From positions 1-44,300 of the forward strand of contig JAQVIX010000010.1 of NCBI GenBank assembly GCA_028695495.1: DNA of 44,300 bases. The letters are read 5' to 3'. The number at the start of each line of letters is the position of its first letter. Within the stretch, counting starts at the first letter, position 1. The DNA comes from Candidatus Cloacimonadota bacterium (GTDB taxonomy: Bacteria > Cloacimonadota > Cloacimonadia > Cloacimonadales > Cloacimonadaceae). Below are positions 31,469 through 41,342 of the stretch, one piece after another. A program made the position numbers and the translations under genes. The notes below the pieces were generated by a model, which saw only the letters and a program-made list of their open reading frames with translations, did no database searches and was not told the DNA's origin.

Positions 31469-34167
31469 AATCTTGCCTTCCACTTAGTGGCTTTGCCCAG
31501 TCCAAAGTGCAATTCAGGGGCATTTTGGCTGGTAGTGCCTTTGGCGGAGCTTAGCTCGCGGATGAGCTTAGTTTCCTTGCCTTTAACGTCGGTTTTGCTT
31601 AGTTCAATGCGGCTGCCAAAGGCGGGGCTATTGGGTGTATCTGCCGGCACTTTGCCTATTTCATAATACTTTATACCCTCAGGCGTGTGTACTACTTTGA
31701 AGCTAACGCTTGGGTTTTGGGTGGGAGTAGTATTACGCAGTATCTTGCTGCCGTTGCCGCTGCCAATAACCAAATCCAGGCGCCCATCGCGGTCTAAATC
31801 TCCTGCGGCGCAGCCCCAGCCGTTATAGATGCGCGCTCCGGCTAAATAGGTGATGTCGGTAAAAGTGCCATCGCCATTGTTTCTATACAGATAGCTGCGG
31901 TCGTTTTCATATACGGAGGTAATGAATAAATCCAGATAGCCGTCATTATCCGCATCGAAAAAGAGGGGGTCGGAATGCAATTCATCATAAGTAATCCCCG
32001 CCTCTTTGGTAATATCCGTAAATACCCAGTAGTAAAGGGTATCGGCGCCTACTACGCGGTAGCCAAGCCCGTCATTGCGCCAAAGCTGGGTAATATCCGA
32101 GATTTCGATTACGCGGGGATGGGCAAGGTTGCAGACAATGAGGTCGAGATCGCCATCGTTATCGATATCCCCCCAATCTGCACCAATGCTATGTCCATAG
32201 TAGCCTGATGTTTCGTGCCCGGCAATGCCATAGAGCGCTGCCAGATCGTGATACTCTGCGCCCTCGCGTTTGAAGAGGAAATTGCGGGTAAGGCGGTAAT
32301 TCGTAACCAATATCTCCTGCTCGCCATCGTTATCAAAATCCGCAGGGGCTACTCCGCGTCCGGCTAAACCAGGCTCTGTGGTGTATTGGGGAGTATGGAA
32401 GCCGCGCTTTTCGCTTTCGTCAAAGAAATAGCCTTTGTTATTGTAGAAGAAATTATCCGGATAGCCGCTTTGCTGTTGCCACTTCTCATAATTCGCCAGA
32501 TACAGCGAGGGATAGCCGGTGCCTTCGATATCGATAAATGCCGCCCCTTCGGTGGGATAGCCGTTATCGATCTCGCCGGCGCGTTCATTTACCTTTACAA
32601 AGCGTCCTTCGCCCTGCGCCTTCATCAAAGCTTCGCCTTCGCCCATGGCGGCGTGAGAGATACTTACAAAATCCAGCTTGCCGTCTAAATTGAAATCGCC
32701 CCAGAGTCCGCCACAAGCATGCTTAACCGCTTGCAGAGTGCTATCCGGCAATGCTTCAAACCGGAAATCGCCCAGGTTATGGTAGATTGCCTGCCCGTTA
32801 AAAAGGATATCCAGAAGCCCGTCGTTATCATAATCTCCCAGAGCTACACGGGTATAGCGTTTATCCGGCACAGCCTGGGTATCGGTGAATTGAATGCCTT
32901 GGTATTTATGCAGTTTACGCAGGTAGCCAAGGGGGCTGTCTTTGATCTTGAGTTTGCCAAGGATTGCCGTCATGGCGCGCTCGGCGTCCACATCGTAGCG
33001 CTTCCGCGGAGCACCGGCAATCAGGCAATCGCCATAAGCCTTAAGCGCTTTCTTTTGGTATTTCTTGGCGGAGTATAAGGAGTAAATCTTGCCTTTCCAG
33101 TAGTTCAGCTCGGCTATCTCGCCGCGGTCGTTGCTGCTAAACTGTACTTCTTCTATGTATTTCAGCATGTTCTGGTGGTTTTTAAGCGGTTTCTTGAAGC
33201 GAGATGTGAGATAATCCTCATCCCCATAAAGGCTGCCATAAGGATGCTTTTTGCTCTCGTATCCGCTTATAATGTAGTAATATATCGCTTTTGCCCATTG
33301 CAGTTTGTAGCGCGCCTGCCAGTCTTGTTCGGAATAGCTATCGTCCAGAATAGAGGTGCTGGCAGAGCCGTCCAGGGCAAATACTGCCTTTTGTGCCCGA
33401 TACACCAGGTTTTGGTTAAGAACTGCATCTTGCCCTTCGGATTGCGCACGGCGGGCAGTGGGGCTCATCCAAAAAAGCGAAGCGATATAGGAATGGGCGG
33501 GGGACTTATATTGATAGTCATAAAGCAATTCCTGCATACCCTGAAAGTCCTTGAGTTCACTTAAGAAATGCAGCAGCAGGTAAAAAGCCTTTTGGTGCCA
33601 CTTGGAAGCAGGATAAGTATCAAAAAAGGCAAAGAGGGCGTCCACGGCTGCTTCGGCATCTTCGTTCATGCTTATTTCATTTAGCCAGCCATTGGCACCA
33701 GCTTCGATAAGCTCGTTATACTCCGCCAAATCCAGCATCTTCTGGGTCATATCCTCTTCATCGATCTCACCTAAGTAGAAACTATACATCAGGGAATCCG
33801 CAGGAGTGTGATAGCGGCTTTTTAGTAGCTCTGCCTGTAGGGTAAAGCTTAAGGTATCCGCTTCGGTGGCACCTGCCAAAAGCAGCCATTGCACCCCGTC
33901 TTCGAGGGAACCAAAGTCCCGCGCCAGCGAGTAATGCAATTCCATCGCCAAAGGCATATCGTCCTGCACCTGAGCGTATTTTAGCAGCAAACGGCGTGGC
34001 TCTTCTTGGGGAGCATGGCGGTATTCGCCAAAGTATTCCCAGTATTTCTGGATATACGGATACTGTTCACGTTCCAATAGAAAACGGAAATCCTCCAAAG
34101 TAGGCACAGCGGCACTTAGTAAAACACATACTAAAACAAGAGTTATCAGGCATAAATATCGCTTCAT
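31456..34167 (-). CDS. exported FG-GAP/VCBS-ASPIC repeat protein with helical N-terminal region
   Basis: A 903-residue protein with a signal peptide (about 1-19). Residues about 20-440 are helical and TPR-like. Then come about seven calcium-loop repeats of the D-x-[DN]-x-[DN]-G-x-x-[DE] type (GDYDNDGLLD, ADFDNDGEQE, GDIDNDGDLD, DADNDGYLD, GDLDRDGRLD). The C-terminus resembles an ASPIC/UnbV segment (LHFGLGKATKWKARL). Unlike the other surface proteins here it has no FlgD-like sorting domain. It overlaps the upstream Hsp33 gene by 4 bases (ATGA) and the downstream guanine deaminase by 13. Its function is unknown. Confidence 0.78.
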   Translation of the reverse strand: MKRYLCLITLVLVCVLLSAAVPTLEDFRFLLEREQYPYIQKYWEYFGEYRHAPQEEPRRLLLKYAQVQDDMPLAMELHYSLARDFGSLEDGVQWLLLAGATEADTLSFTLQAELLKSRYHTPADSLMYSFYLGEIDEEDMTQKMLDLAEYNELIEAGANGWLNEISMNEDAEAAVDALFAFFDTYPASKWHQKAFYLLLHFLSELKDFQGMQELLYDYQYKSPAHSYIASLFWMSPTARRAQSEGQDAVLNQNLVYRAQKAVFALDGSASTSILDDSYSEQDWQARYKLQWAKAIYYYIISGYESKKHPYGSLYGDEDYLTSRFKKPLKNHQNMLKYIEEVQFSSNDRGEIAELNYWKGKIYSLYSAKKYQKKALKAYGDCLIAGAPRKRYDVDAERAMTAILGKLKIKDSPLGYLRKLHKYQGIQFTDTQAVPDKRYTRVALGDYDNDGLLDILFNGQAIYHNLGDFRFEALPDSTLQAVKHACGGLWGDFNLDGKLDFVSISHAAMGEGEALMKAQGEGRFVKVNERAGEIDNGYPTEGAAFIDIEGTGYPSLYLANYEKWQQQSGYPDNFFYNNKGYFFDESEKRGFHTPQYTTEPGLAGRGVAPADFDNDGEQEILVTNYRLTRNFLFKREGAEYHDLAALYGIAGHETSGYYGHSIGADWGDIDNDGDLDLIVCNLAHPRVIEISDITQLWRNDGLGYRVVGADTLYYWVFTDITKEAGITYDELHSDPLFFDADNDGYLDLFITSVYENDRSYLYRNNGDGTFTDITYLAGARIYNGWGCAAGDLDRDGRLDLVIGSGNGSKILRNTTPTQNPSVSFKVVHTPEGIKYYEIGKVPADTPNSPAFGSRIELSKTDVKGKETKLIRELSSAKGTTSQNAPELHFGLGKATKWKARLWTP

Positions 34168-35045
34168 TTTTGCTCCTGCAAGGCTTGGATAAGCTCCTGA
34201 ATCTCCTCACCACTAAAGTGATATTCTTTGTTGCAATAGTGGCACACGGGACTGATGCCATCGGGTAATTCGCTTAGCTCTTTTTCGCCTAAAAGCAAAA
34301 GCGCACGGGCAAAACGCTCTTTACTGCAATTGCAATAGTAGTAGAGCGGCGTTTGGTTACTCTGCTTCCACTCGATATCTTTGAATACAAATTGCTTAAG
34401 GATATCCATAATGCCCAAGCCCATATCCATGAGGTCGGACACATTGGGCGTATTCATCAGGTTATCGTTCAGCTTTTTGGCTATCGCGGTATCCGCAAAA
34501 GGAAGCTGTTGGATAATGAAGCCACCGGCGCTGCGGATGCGGGCACTCGGGTCGATCAATACGCCCAGGTTCACCGCCGTTGGCAGTTGCTCGCTTTGCA
34601 GATAGTAATGCGCCAAATCATTGGCAATCTCGGCATCTACCAGCTCGATGGTGCCGCTATAAGGCGCTTTGAGTCCGCTTTGTTTCATGATGGTGAGGAT
34701 GCCCTGCCCCAGGTTTTTGCCCACGAGGAAGTTCTCGGAGGGTGGTTCCAGCCACAGTTGCGGTTCAAAGGCATAACCCTTGAGGTTGCCTTCTTTATCT
34801 GCCAAAGCGATGCCGCCTTTGAGCGCGCCATCCCCTTCCACGCGCAGGCTCAGCTCGGATTTGGGGGCTTTGAGTTCGCCGCTCATGAGCGCCGCAGCGG
34901 TAAGCAGCCTGCCCATCAAAATTGAGGGCAAAGGCGCCAGATCGTGTAAATCCCGCGCAGTTTGCACGATAGTAGTGGTTTCAGCAGCAAAAAAGCGGTA
35001 TTGATCCTTGCACAAACTACCGCGGTATAAAGTATCTGTTTTCAT
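34164..35045 (-). CDS. hslO: Hsp33 redox-regulated chaperone
   Basis: A 293-residue cytoplasmic holdase chaperone activated by oxidation. The C-terminal zinc-binding redox switch is intact: C238-x-C240 (CNC) and C268-x-x-C271 (CHYC). The length and the N-terminal substrate domain (ALMSGELK, VEGDGALKGGIALAD) fit the family. I start at ATG 35045, which overlaps the upstream stop as ATGA; a TTG four codons earlier is less likely. It lies in the middle of the nine-gene run. Confidence 0.93.
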   Translation of the reverse strand: MKTDTLYRGSLCKDQYRFFAAETTTIVQTARDLHDLAPLPSILMGRLLTAAALMSGELKAPKSELSLRVEGDGALKGGIALADKEGNLKGYAFEPQLWLEPPSENFLVGKNLGQGILTIMKQSGLKAPYSGTIELVDAEIANDLAHYYLQSEQLPTAVNLGVLIDPSARIRSAGGFIIQQLPFADTAIAKKLNDNLMNTPNVSDLMDMGLGIMDILKQFVFKDIEWKQSNQTPLYYYCNCSKERFARALLLLGEKELSELPDGISPVCHYCNKEYHFSGEEIQELIQALQEQK

Positions 35046-36499
35046 TGTTTTATCCAATCTGCACTGATGCTGGTAAAGGGGTAATAGACGCCAAGGATTT
35101 CGCTATAGGTCTCGCCGGCACGGGCACGCCTGAGCGCCCCTACCTGACACATCCCCACGCCGTGCCCCGCTCCCCTGCCCACCATTTCAATAGTTTTAGG
35201 CAGCGTTATCTGGCTTTTGCCACCCTGCCCTTTGATATAGAAAAAGGAGGAAGGTAAATTGCCAAAAGCCTGGCGAATCTTGAACTCTCCATCCAATATT
35301 ATTTCTTTGGAGCCTTTGAAGCGGAGCTTTAGGAGGCGTCCGGAACTGCTGCGCTCCAAAACTTCCATTTTCTCCACATATTTAAGCCCTAAATTGCGCG
35401 CCAAATCTGCCCGGCTGATACTGCGCTGCCAATCCACGGTGCGCTTTTCCCATTCCTTCATATCCAGGCTCAAAATACTATGTTGCAGCCAGTTCAAAGC
35501 GCCTTTTTCGGTATCCAGGGCATAATTTGCAGCTTCCTGAATACACACCGAACCGCCGAGATGCATCAGCGGTGCACCTTTCCAGATTTTGCTGGAAGCA
35601 TCCGTTTTGCCGCCACAACTGCTATGATATACCGCATCTGCCACCCGGTCATCCAAATAGAGGATTTCACCGGCAGTTTCCACCACAGCTTTCAGAACCT
35701 GAGGGTTCCGCAGGTATTTACCCTTGTAAACCTGGCAGTGCGTACCATTACAGAGGTCGTAGCCCGCATCGTTATGCCGGTTATACACCAAAAGGCTTAC
35801 GGCATGCGAACGTGCGGCAATTGCCTGTGCTTTGAGGGCTTCCAGCGGGCTGGAGGGACCTATTTCATTGGGTAAAACTCCGGAAATATACTCTTCCAGA
35901 GAAACCAATTGGTTCAATTGCACTTTGCCCTGAAACACATTTATCTCAAATCCGCCTTCGTAGAGAAGCCCATCCACGCGTAATTCCCCACTACTTTTAA
36001 GTGATAAGGGGCTTTCGTAATAATGCTTTTGCCCTATACAATCCTGCACCAAAAGCGTGGAATTGGAGATGGGGATGGGACGGATATTGCGAAAGGGGAA
36101 GCCGTATTCAAGGGCATAATCCTGCGCCGCCTCAAGAGTATGGAAACTAAAGGGAAAGAAGTGTTGCAATTCCTCTTTGAGCACCACTTTACCATCTTCC
36201 CAGGCAAAATAGTGCCGGATGCTTGCCTCTTCGCCGGCAGAGGGTTCCGGCTGGAGATTCAGGATGCCATAGAGCATAGTAGCTTCTGGGTTTACGATGC
36301 TAACATGGATCTTGCCTACAAAGCTGCGCTCAAAAAGCCCGCTCTCATCTGAGATTTGCAGGCTGCCATCCACGCTATCGAAGCTAAGGCTATTGCCCGA
36401 GGCGATATTGATCTTCAGATACAATTCCCCATCCGCAAAGTGGGCTGCTGCGAGGAAGCAGAAAAGCCCTAAAAACAGGACGAGGAAATACTTACGCAT
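35042..36499 (-). CDS. SpoIID/LytB-domain cell-wall protein
   Basis: A 485-residue exported protein with a signal peptide (about 1-19) and a SpoIID domain in the second half. The key motifs are LEEYISGVLPNEIG, LKAQAIAARSHAV, YHSSCGGKTD and GRGAGHGVGMCQVGA. SpoIID is a peptidoglycan lytic transglycosylase in sporulating bacteria, and related proteins enhance amidases. In this non-sporulating context it probably acts in wall remodelling (inference). Its ATG overlaps the stop of metG by one base (TAATG), and its stop overlaps hslO. Confidence 0.88.
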   Translation of the reverse strand: MRKYFLVLFLGLFCFLAAAHFADGELYLKINIASGNSLSFDSVDGSLQISDESGLFERSFVGKIHVSIVNPEATMLYGILNLQPEPSAGEEASIRHYFAWEDGKVVLKEELQHFFPFSFHTLEAAQDYALEYGFPFRNIRPIPISNSTLLVQDCIGQKHYYESPLSLKSSGELRVDGLLYEGGFEINVFQGKVQLNQLVSLEEYISGVLPNEIGPSSPLEALKAQAIAARSHAVSLLVYNRHNDAGYDLCNGTHCQVYKGKYLRNPQVLKAVVETAGEILYLDDRVADAVYHSSCGGKTDASSKIWKGAPLMHLGGSVCIQEAANYALDTEKGALNWLQHSILSLDMKEWEKRTVDWQRSISRADLARNLGLKYVEKMEVLERSSSGRLLKLRFKGSKEIILDGEFKIRQAFGNLPSSFFYIKGQGGKSQITLPKTIEMVGRGAGHGVGMCQVGALRRARAGETYSEILGVYYPFTSISADWIKQ

Positions 36500-38508
36500 T
36501 ACTGGATAGTGGAACCCGGCTCTCCACCCTCCGGCTGCACGAGGCTGATTTTCCCCTCGCTGTGCGCCGCCAAGATCATACCATTGGACACGATGCCACG
36601 GATTTTTCGGGGTTGCAGATTCACCAGCATGGTCACCACCTTGCCCACCAAATCCTCAGCTTTGTAGCTCTCGGCGATGCCTGCCACCAGCTCCCGCGTT
36701 TCAAAGCCCAAATCCACCTTCAAGTGCATGAGCTTATCCGTTTTGGGCACCGGCGCCGCTTCCAGGATGCGGGCAATCCGCAAATCCAATTTACTAAAAT
36801 CCTCGTATGTGATGCTATCCTTTACCGGTTCATATTCTTTGGGTGCCGCCGCTGCCGCCGCACTATGCAGTTTGGCAAGTTGCTTTTCGATCTGCACATC
36901 CTCTATTTTGCAAAATAAAGCAGATACATTCTGCAAATGCACAGCTTCCGCCAAATTAGCATCTTCCCAGCGCGTAATCTCCGGCAAGCCCATCATCTGG
37001 CGCAAACGCTGCATAGCTTTGGGTAAAACGGGGCTAAGCGCCACCGCCACCAGGTTCAAAAGCTTTGCGCAGAGCCACAGGGTTTCTTTTACATGTTGCG
37101 GCTCGCTCTTGATGGCAGCCCAGGGTTTACGCTCGTCAAAATAGCGATTGCCCAGCCGCGCGATATCCATGATACTCTTGGTATTACGCTTTACCTGATA
37201 CTCCCGATAAGCCGCAGCTACACCGCCAAAGATTTCCTTTGCCTCCGCCCAGTATTCGCGGCTCATATCATCCAGCTCCACCGCTTCGATTACGCCCTCA
37301 AAATGTTTGCCTGCAAAGGCAAATACCCGATTGGCTAAATTGCCCAAAACGTTATTTAGCTCACCATTTACCTTCTGCTGAAAGTCTTTCAAACCAAAAT
37401 CCGCATCCTGCTTTTCGGGTGCATTTGCCGCTAAATAGTAGCGCAGATATTCGCCATCAAAATCCTGAATAAACTCATCCACCCAGATCGCCCAATTTTT
37501 ACTGGTGGAAATCTTTTCCCCTTCCAGATTCATAAACTCATTTGCCGGAATGTCGTAAGGCAATACGTAAGGGATATTTTGCCCCATCAGCACCGCCGGC
37601 CAGATGAGCGCATGGAAGATGATATTATCTTTGCCGATAAAGTGGATTAGGCGGGTATCGGGGCTTAGCCAATAGTCTTTCCAACGCTCTGGCTGCCCCA
37701 GATTCTTTGCCCATTCCACCGTGGAGGAGATATAGCCGATAGGCGCATCAAACCACACGTAGAGCACCTTACCTTCGGCTTCGGGCAAAGGCACCGGCAC
37801 TCCCCAGCTAAGATCGCGGGTAATGCTACGTTCGATCAAGCCTTGCTCCAGGAAGTTCAGCATAAAATTGCGCACATTCTCTTTCCAATAGGTTTTGCTG
37901 GAAATCCAGTCTTTCAAGCGTTCGGTAAAGCTATTCAGATGCAAAAACCAGTGTTTGGTATCCCGGATGATGGGGGTATTGCCGCAAATCTTACATTTGG
38001 GTTCTTTCAAAGTAGTGGTATCATAGATATTACCGCATTTATCGCATTGATCCCCGCGCGCGCCGCCGGCACCGCATTTGGGGCAAATGCCTTCCACATA
38101 GCGATCCGGCAAAAAGCGTTTATCATGATCGCAATAGAATTGCAAGGTGCTTTTGCTTTGGATATAGCCATTTTTATTCAGATCACAAAAGAAACGCTGA
38201 GACAAGGTATAATGCTCTTCCCGCGCCGTGCCGCTAAAGTTATCGAACTCAATACCGATGCCGGTAAATGCAGCTAAGATGCTATCATGATAGCGCTTTA
38301 CCACCTCTGCTGGAGAGACTCCCTCGTTATCTGCACTTATCGAGATGGGTGTGCCATGCTCGTCCGTTCCGCAGATATAGATTACATCTTCGCCCTTTAG
38401 CCGCAGGAAGCGCACAAAGATATCCGCCGGCAGATAGGCACCTGCCACGTGCCCCACGTGCAATTTCCCATTTGCATAAGGAAGTGCGGAGGTAACTAAA
38501 TACCTCAT
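36499..38508 (-). CDS. metG: methionyl-tRNA synthetase
   Basis: A 669-residue class I synthetase charging tRNA-Met. The HIGH motif appears as HVGH (17-20) and KMSKS as KISTS in [11 protein letters not shown] four-cysteine zinc knuckle (C142, C145, C155, C158) and a second pair (CKICG) are present. The C-terminal 100 residues are a tRNA-binding OB-fold domain ([18 protein letters not shown]). It starts inside the aspartokinase stop (ATGA overlap). Confidence 0.95.
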   Translation of the reverse strand: MRYLVTSALPYANGKLHVGHVAGAYLPADIFVRFLRLKGEDVIYICGTDEHGTPISISADNEGVSPAEVVKRYHDSILAAFTGIGIEFDNFSGTAREEHYTLSQRFFCDLNKNGYIQSKSTLQFYCDHDKRFLPDRYVEGICPKCGAGGARGDQCDKCGNIYDTTTLKEPKCKICGNTPIIRDTKHWFLHLNSFTERLKDWISSKTYWKENVRNFMLNFLEQGLIERSITRDLSWGVPVPLPEAEGKVLYVWFDAPIGYISSTVEWAKNLGQPERWKDYWLSPDTRLIHFIGKDNIIFHALIWPAVLMGQNIPYVLPYDIPANEFMNLEGEKISTSKNWAIWVDEFIQDFDGEYLRYYLAANAPEKQDADFGLKDFQQKVNGELNNVLGNLANRVFAFAGKHFEGVIEAVELDDMSREYWAEAKEIFGGVAAAYREYQVKRNTKSIMDIARLGNRYFDERKPWAAIKSEPQHVKETLWLCAKLLNLVAVALSPVLPKAMQRLRQMMGLPEITRWEDANLAEAVHLQNVSALFCKIEDVQIEKQLAKLHSAAAAAAPKEYEPVKDSITYEDFSKLDLRIARILEAAPVPKTDKLMHLKVDLGFETRELVAGIAESYKAEDLVGKVVTMLVNLQPRKIRGIVSNGMILAAHSEGKISLVQPEGGEPGSTIQ

Positions 38509-39701
38509 TTACGATCTCCAATAATCTCCTGATGTAGAAGCTTTAGCGCCTCTGGAATGCTTTCCCGCGGCAGCATTAGCTCCAATGCCCTTTCGCTATG
38601 GCAGATACGCTGGAGCTTTAGCGGCAGCATCAGCTCCATTACCTGCGCCACAAAGAGGGGATCGGATGCCAAGCCCAAGCCTACCAGCACCACAAACGCC
38701 ATTTCATCATTCTTCTGGAAGTTCTGGCAGCCTTTTTGCTTTAAATAAAAATCAATATCTTGCGCATACTTGCTTTCCACATAGATTTCCAATTCACCCT
38801 CGATCTGAGCGAGCTTAAAAATCTCATGCTGCCAATGTTTGAGTAATTCCACTGCGTGCGCATTCGCTGTTAGTCTATATTGCATCAGGTTATCTTTGTG
38901 TGCAATAGCGCTTACAAAACGATCTTCCATCTTATCTCCTTTTCCCTTATTATCTAATACTCCCCCCGGCAGCTCTGCCTGCATAATAGTTCCATTATCG
39001 AAGCTGAAAGAGGATTTTATCTCTACTTTTACCCGATATTTACAGGCATATTCCACCGCCCGCGGGTGCATCACTTTGGAACCGCTATATGCCAAAGCCA
39101 GCATATCCTGATAGCCTATTTCCGGAATGAACTTCGCATCCGGCACAATACGCGGGTCTGCCGTAAATACCCCTGCCACATCGGTATAGATTTCGCAGCG
39201 TTCCGCCCCTAAATAGGACGCCAAAGCCACCGCCGAGGTATCCGAGCCTCCGCGCCCCAAGGTGGTAATCTCCTTGCTGGTGCTCACGCCCTGAAAGCCT
39301 GCCACGATCACCACTTTCCCCCGCGCCAGCTCCTCATGGATGCGAAAGGCATTTACCTTTAGAATGCGCGCATTACCGTGGCGCTTATCCGTAATAATCC
39401 CGCTTTGCGAACCGGTAAAAGAGATCGAGGCAATGCCTTCTTCCAAGAGAGCCAAAGAGAGCAGAGACATAGAGATGCGCTCCCCCGCCGTAAGCAGCAT
39501 ATCCAGCTCGCGTCGGCTGGGATGTGGGCTTATCTGATAAGCAAGATCAAATAGCTTGTCCGTGGTTTTTGCCATTGCCGATACCACCAATACCAGCTTA
39601 TCCCCGCTGCGGTAATCCTTTGCCAGCCTTTGGGCAATGCCGCGAATCAGCTCCACATTGCCTACGGAACTGCCGCCAAATTTCTTTACAACTATCGCCA
39701 T
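38505..39701 (-). CDS. aspartate kinase
   Basis: A 398-residue aspartokinase, first step of the lysine/threonine/methionine pathway. Kinase motifs are [10 protein letters not shown] (5-14), [15 protein letters not shown] and [15 protein letters not shown]. The ACT-type regulatory region after about residue 260 is diverged: the first ACT domain is hard to recognise, and the second is seen only as [11 protein letters not shown] and [11 protein letters not shown]. Allosteric control may therefore differ. No clear ribosome binding site precedes the ATG, which is 30 bases after pyrG. It overlaps metG by 4 bases. Confidence 0.92.
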   Translation of the reverse strand: MAIVVKKFGGSSVGNVELIRGIAQRLAKDYRSGDKLVLVVSAMAKTTDKLFDLAYQISPHPSRRELDMLLTAGERISMSLLSLALLEEGIASISFTGSQSGIITDKRHGNARILKVNAFRIHEELARGKVVIVAGFQGVSTSKEITTLGRGGSDTSAVALASYLGAERCEIYTDVAGVFTADPRIVPDAKFIPEIGYQDMLALAYSGSKVMHPRAVEYACKYRVKVEIKSSFSFDNGTIMQAELPGGVLDNKGKGDKMEDRFVSAIAHKDNLMQYRLTANAHAVELLKHWQHEIFKLAQIEGELEIYVESKYAQDIDFYLKQKGCQNFQKNDEMAFVVLVGLGLASDPLFVAQVMELMLPLKLQRICHSERALELMLPRESIPEALKLLHQEIIGDRK

Positions 39702-39731
39702 ATTATCTGCTAATATAAGGCATTAGAGAAA

Positions 39732-41327
39732 TTAAGCTTCCCGCATCGCTGCCCGGATAAAGGCGGTAAAGAGAGGATGCGGACGGTTCGGACGGGATTT
39801 AAACTCCGGATGGAACTGCACCCCTAAATAAAAGTCGTTTTGGGGGTATTCCACCGCTTCCACCAAAAGATCGTCCAGCGATACCCCGCTAAGTACAAAG
39901 CCGGCATCGCTAATGCTTTCGCGATAGCTATTATTAAATTCATAGCGATGGCGGTGCCGCTCGCTGATCTCGGTAGCGCCATAAGCTTGATATAGAAGGC
40001 TGCCTTCCAGAATCTGGCAAGTGTATGCCCCCAGCCGCATGGAAGCGCCCACGCGTTCGATATAGCGTTGATCTTCCATCAGATGAATTACCGGGTGCGG
40101 GCTTAAAACGTCAAACTCCGTGCTATTGGCATCTTTCAGCTTGCAGAGATTGCGCGCTCCTTCTATTACCATTACCTGCATGCCCAGGCAGATGCCCAAA
40201 AGCGGGATGTTTTTCTCGCGGGCATATTGCGCAAGGGCGATCTTGCCTTCGATGCCGCGCACGCCAAAACCGCCGGGAATAAGGATGCCATCGATGCCTT
40301 CCAGCTCCTTTTCCATATCCATGCCCAAAAGATTGCGCTCGGTATCCATCCATTTGATATTGAGCTGGCGCCTTTGCCCCACAGAAGCGTGCATCAGGGA
40401 TTCCACAATGCTCTTGTAAGCATCCTGGTGCTTTACGTATTTGCCGCAAAGGGCGATATTTACCTTGCCTTCGGAGGCATTGCGATTGTCCAAAAAGTCT
40501 TGCCAATCGCCCAAATCGATCTCGCGTTCTTCCACGCCAAAATGTTCGCAGATTATCTGCGCCACCCCCGCTTTTTGATAATTAAGCGGGATATCGTAAA
40601 CGCATTTAACGTCTATAGCGTTGATTACATTGGTTTTAGGAACGTTTGTAAAAAGCGCAATCTTGGAATAAACTTCGTCATCAAAGCTCTTTTCGCTGCG
40701 GCAGATGAGGATATCCGGCTGGATACCGATCTCGCGCAGTTTATAGGCGCTATGCTGCGAAGGCTTGGTCTTTAGCTCTCCTGCGGTTTTGATATAGGGA
40801 ACGTAGGTGAGCAGGATGTTTAAGGTATTTTGTAAACCGAGATCGAGGCGCAATTGACGCACCGCCTCCAAAAAGGGCAGTCCCTCGATATCGCCCACTG
40901 TGCCTCCAATCTCGGTAATTACAAAGTCATAGTTATCCGCCAAACGCGTAATCCGGCTTTTGATCTCGTTCGTTACGTGCGGGATTACCTGCACGGTTTT
41001 GCCCAGGTATATTCCCTTACGTTCGTTTTGGATCACGCTTTCATACACCTGTCCGGCACTGCAACTGCTGCACCTGCTAAGCGATTCATCTACAAAGCGT
41101 TCATAATGACCCAAGTCCAGATCCGTTTCGGCGCCATCATCGGTTACAAATACTTCTCCATGTTGGAAAGGACTCATGGTTCCCGGATCCACATTTAGAT
41201 ATGGATCAAACTTTTGCAGAACCACCCGATAGCCCATGGATTTTAGCAAAAGCCCTATCGAGGCTGTAGCAATGCCTTTGCCCAGGGATGATAGCACCCC
41301 TCCCATTACGAAGATGTATTTTGCCAC
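39732..41327 (-). CDS. pyrG: CTP synthase
   Basis: A 531-residue enzyme making CTP from UTP, ATP and glutamine. The synthetase domain begins GGVLSSLGKGIATASIG, and the glutaminase domain has the nucleophile Cys in LLGICLGMQ and the His/Glu in VQFHPEFKSRP. The length matches the family (about 535). It starts at GTG, with GGAG 6 bases upstream and no alternative ATG nearby. It lies 15 bases after the aminotransferase gene. Confidence 0.96.
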   Translation of the reverse strand: MAKYIFVMGGVLSSLGKGIATASIGLLLKSMGYRVVLQKFDPYLNVDPGTMSPFQHGEVFVTDDGAETDLDLGHYERFVDESLSRCSSCSAGQVYESVIQNERKGIYLGKTVQVIPHVTNEIKSRITRLADNYDFVITEIGGTVGDIEGLPFLEAVRQLRLDLGLQNTLNILLTYVPYIKTAGELKTKPSQHSAYKLREIGIQPDILICRSEKSFDDEVYSKIALFTNVPKTNVINAIDVKCVYDIPLNYQKAGVAQIICEHFGVEEREIDLGDWQDFLDNRNASEGKVNIALCGKYVKHQDAYKSIVESLMHASVGQRRQLNIKWMDTERNLLGMDMEKELEGIDGILIPGGFGVRGIEGKIALAQYAREKNIPLLGICLGMQVMVIEGARNLCKLKDANSTEFDVLSPHPVIHLMEDQRYIERVGASMRLGAYTCQILEGSLLYQAYGATEISERHRHRYEFNNSYRESISDAGFVLSGVSLDDLLVEAVEYPQNDFYLGVQFHPEFKSRPNRPHPLFTAFIRAAMREA

Positions 41328-41342
41328 GCTTATCTCCCTAAA

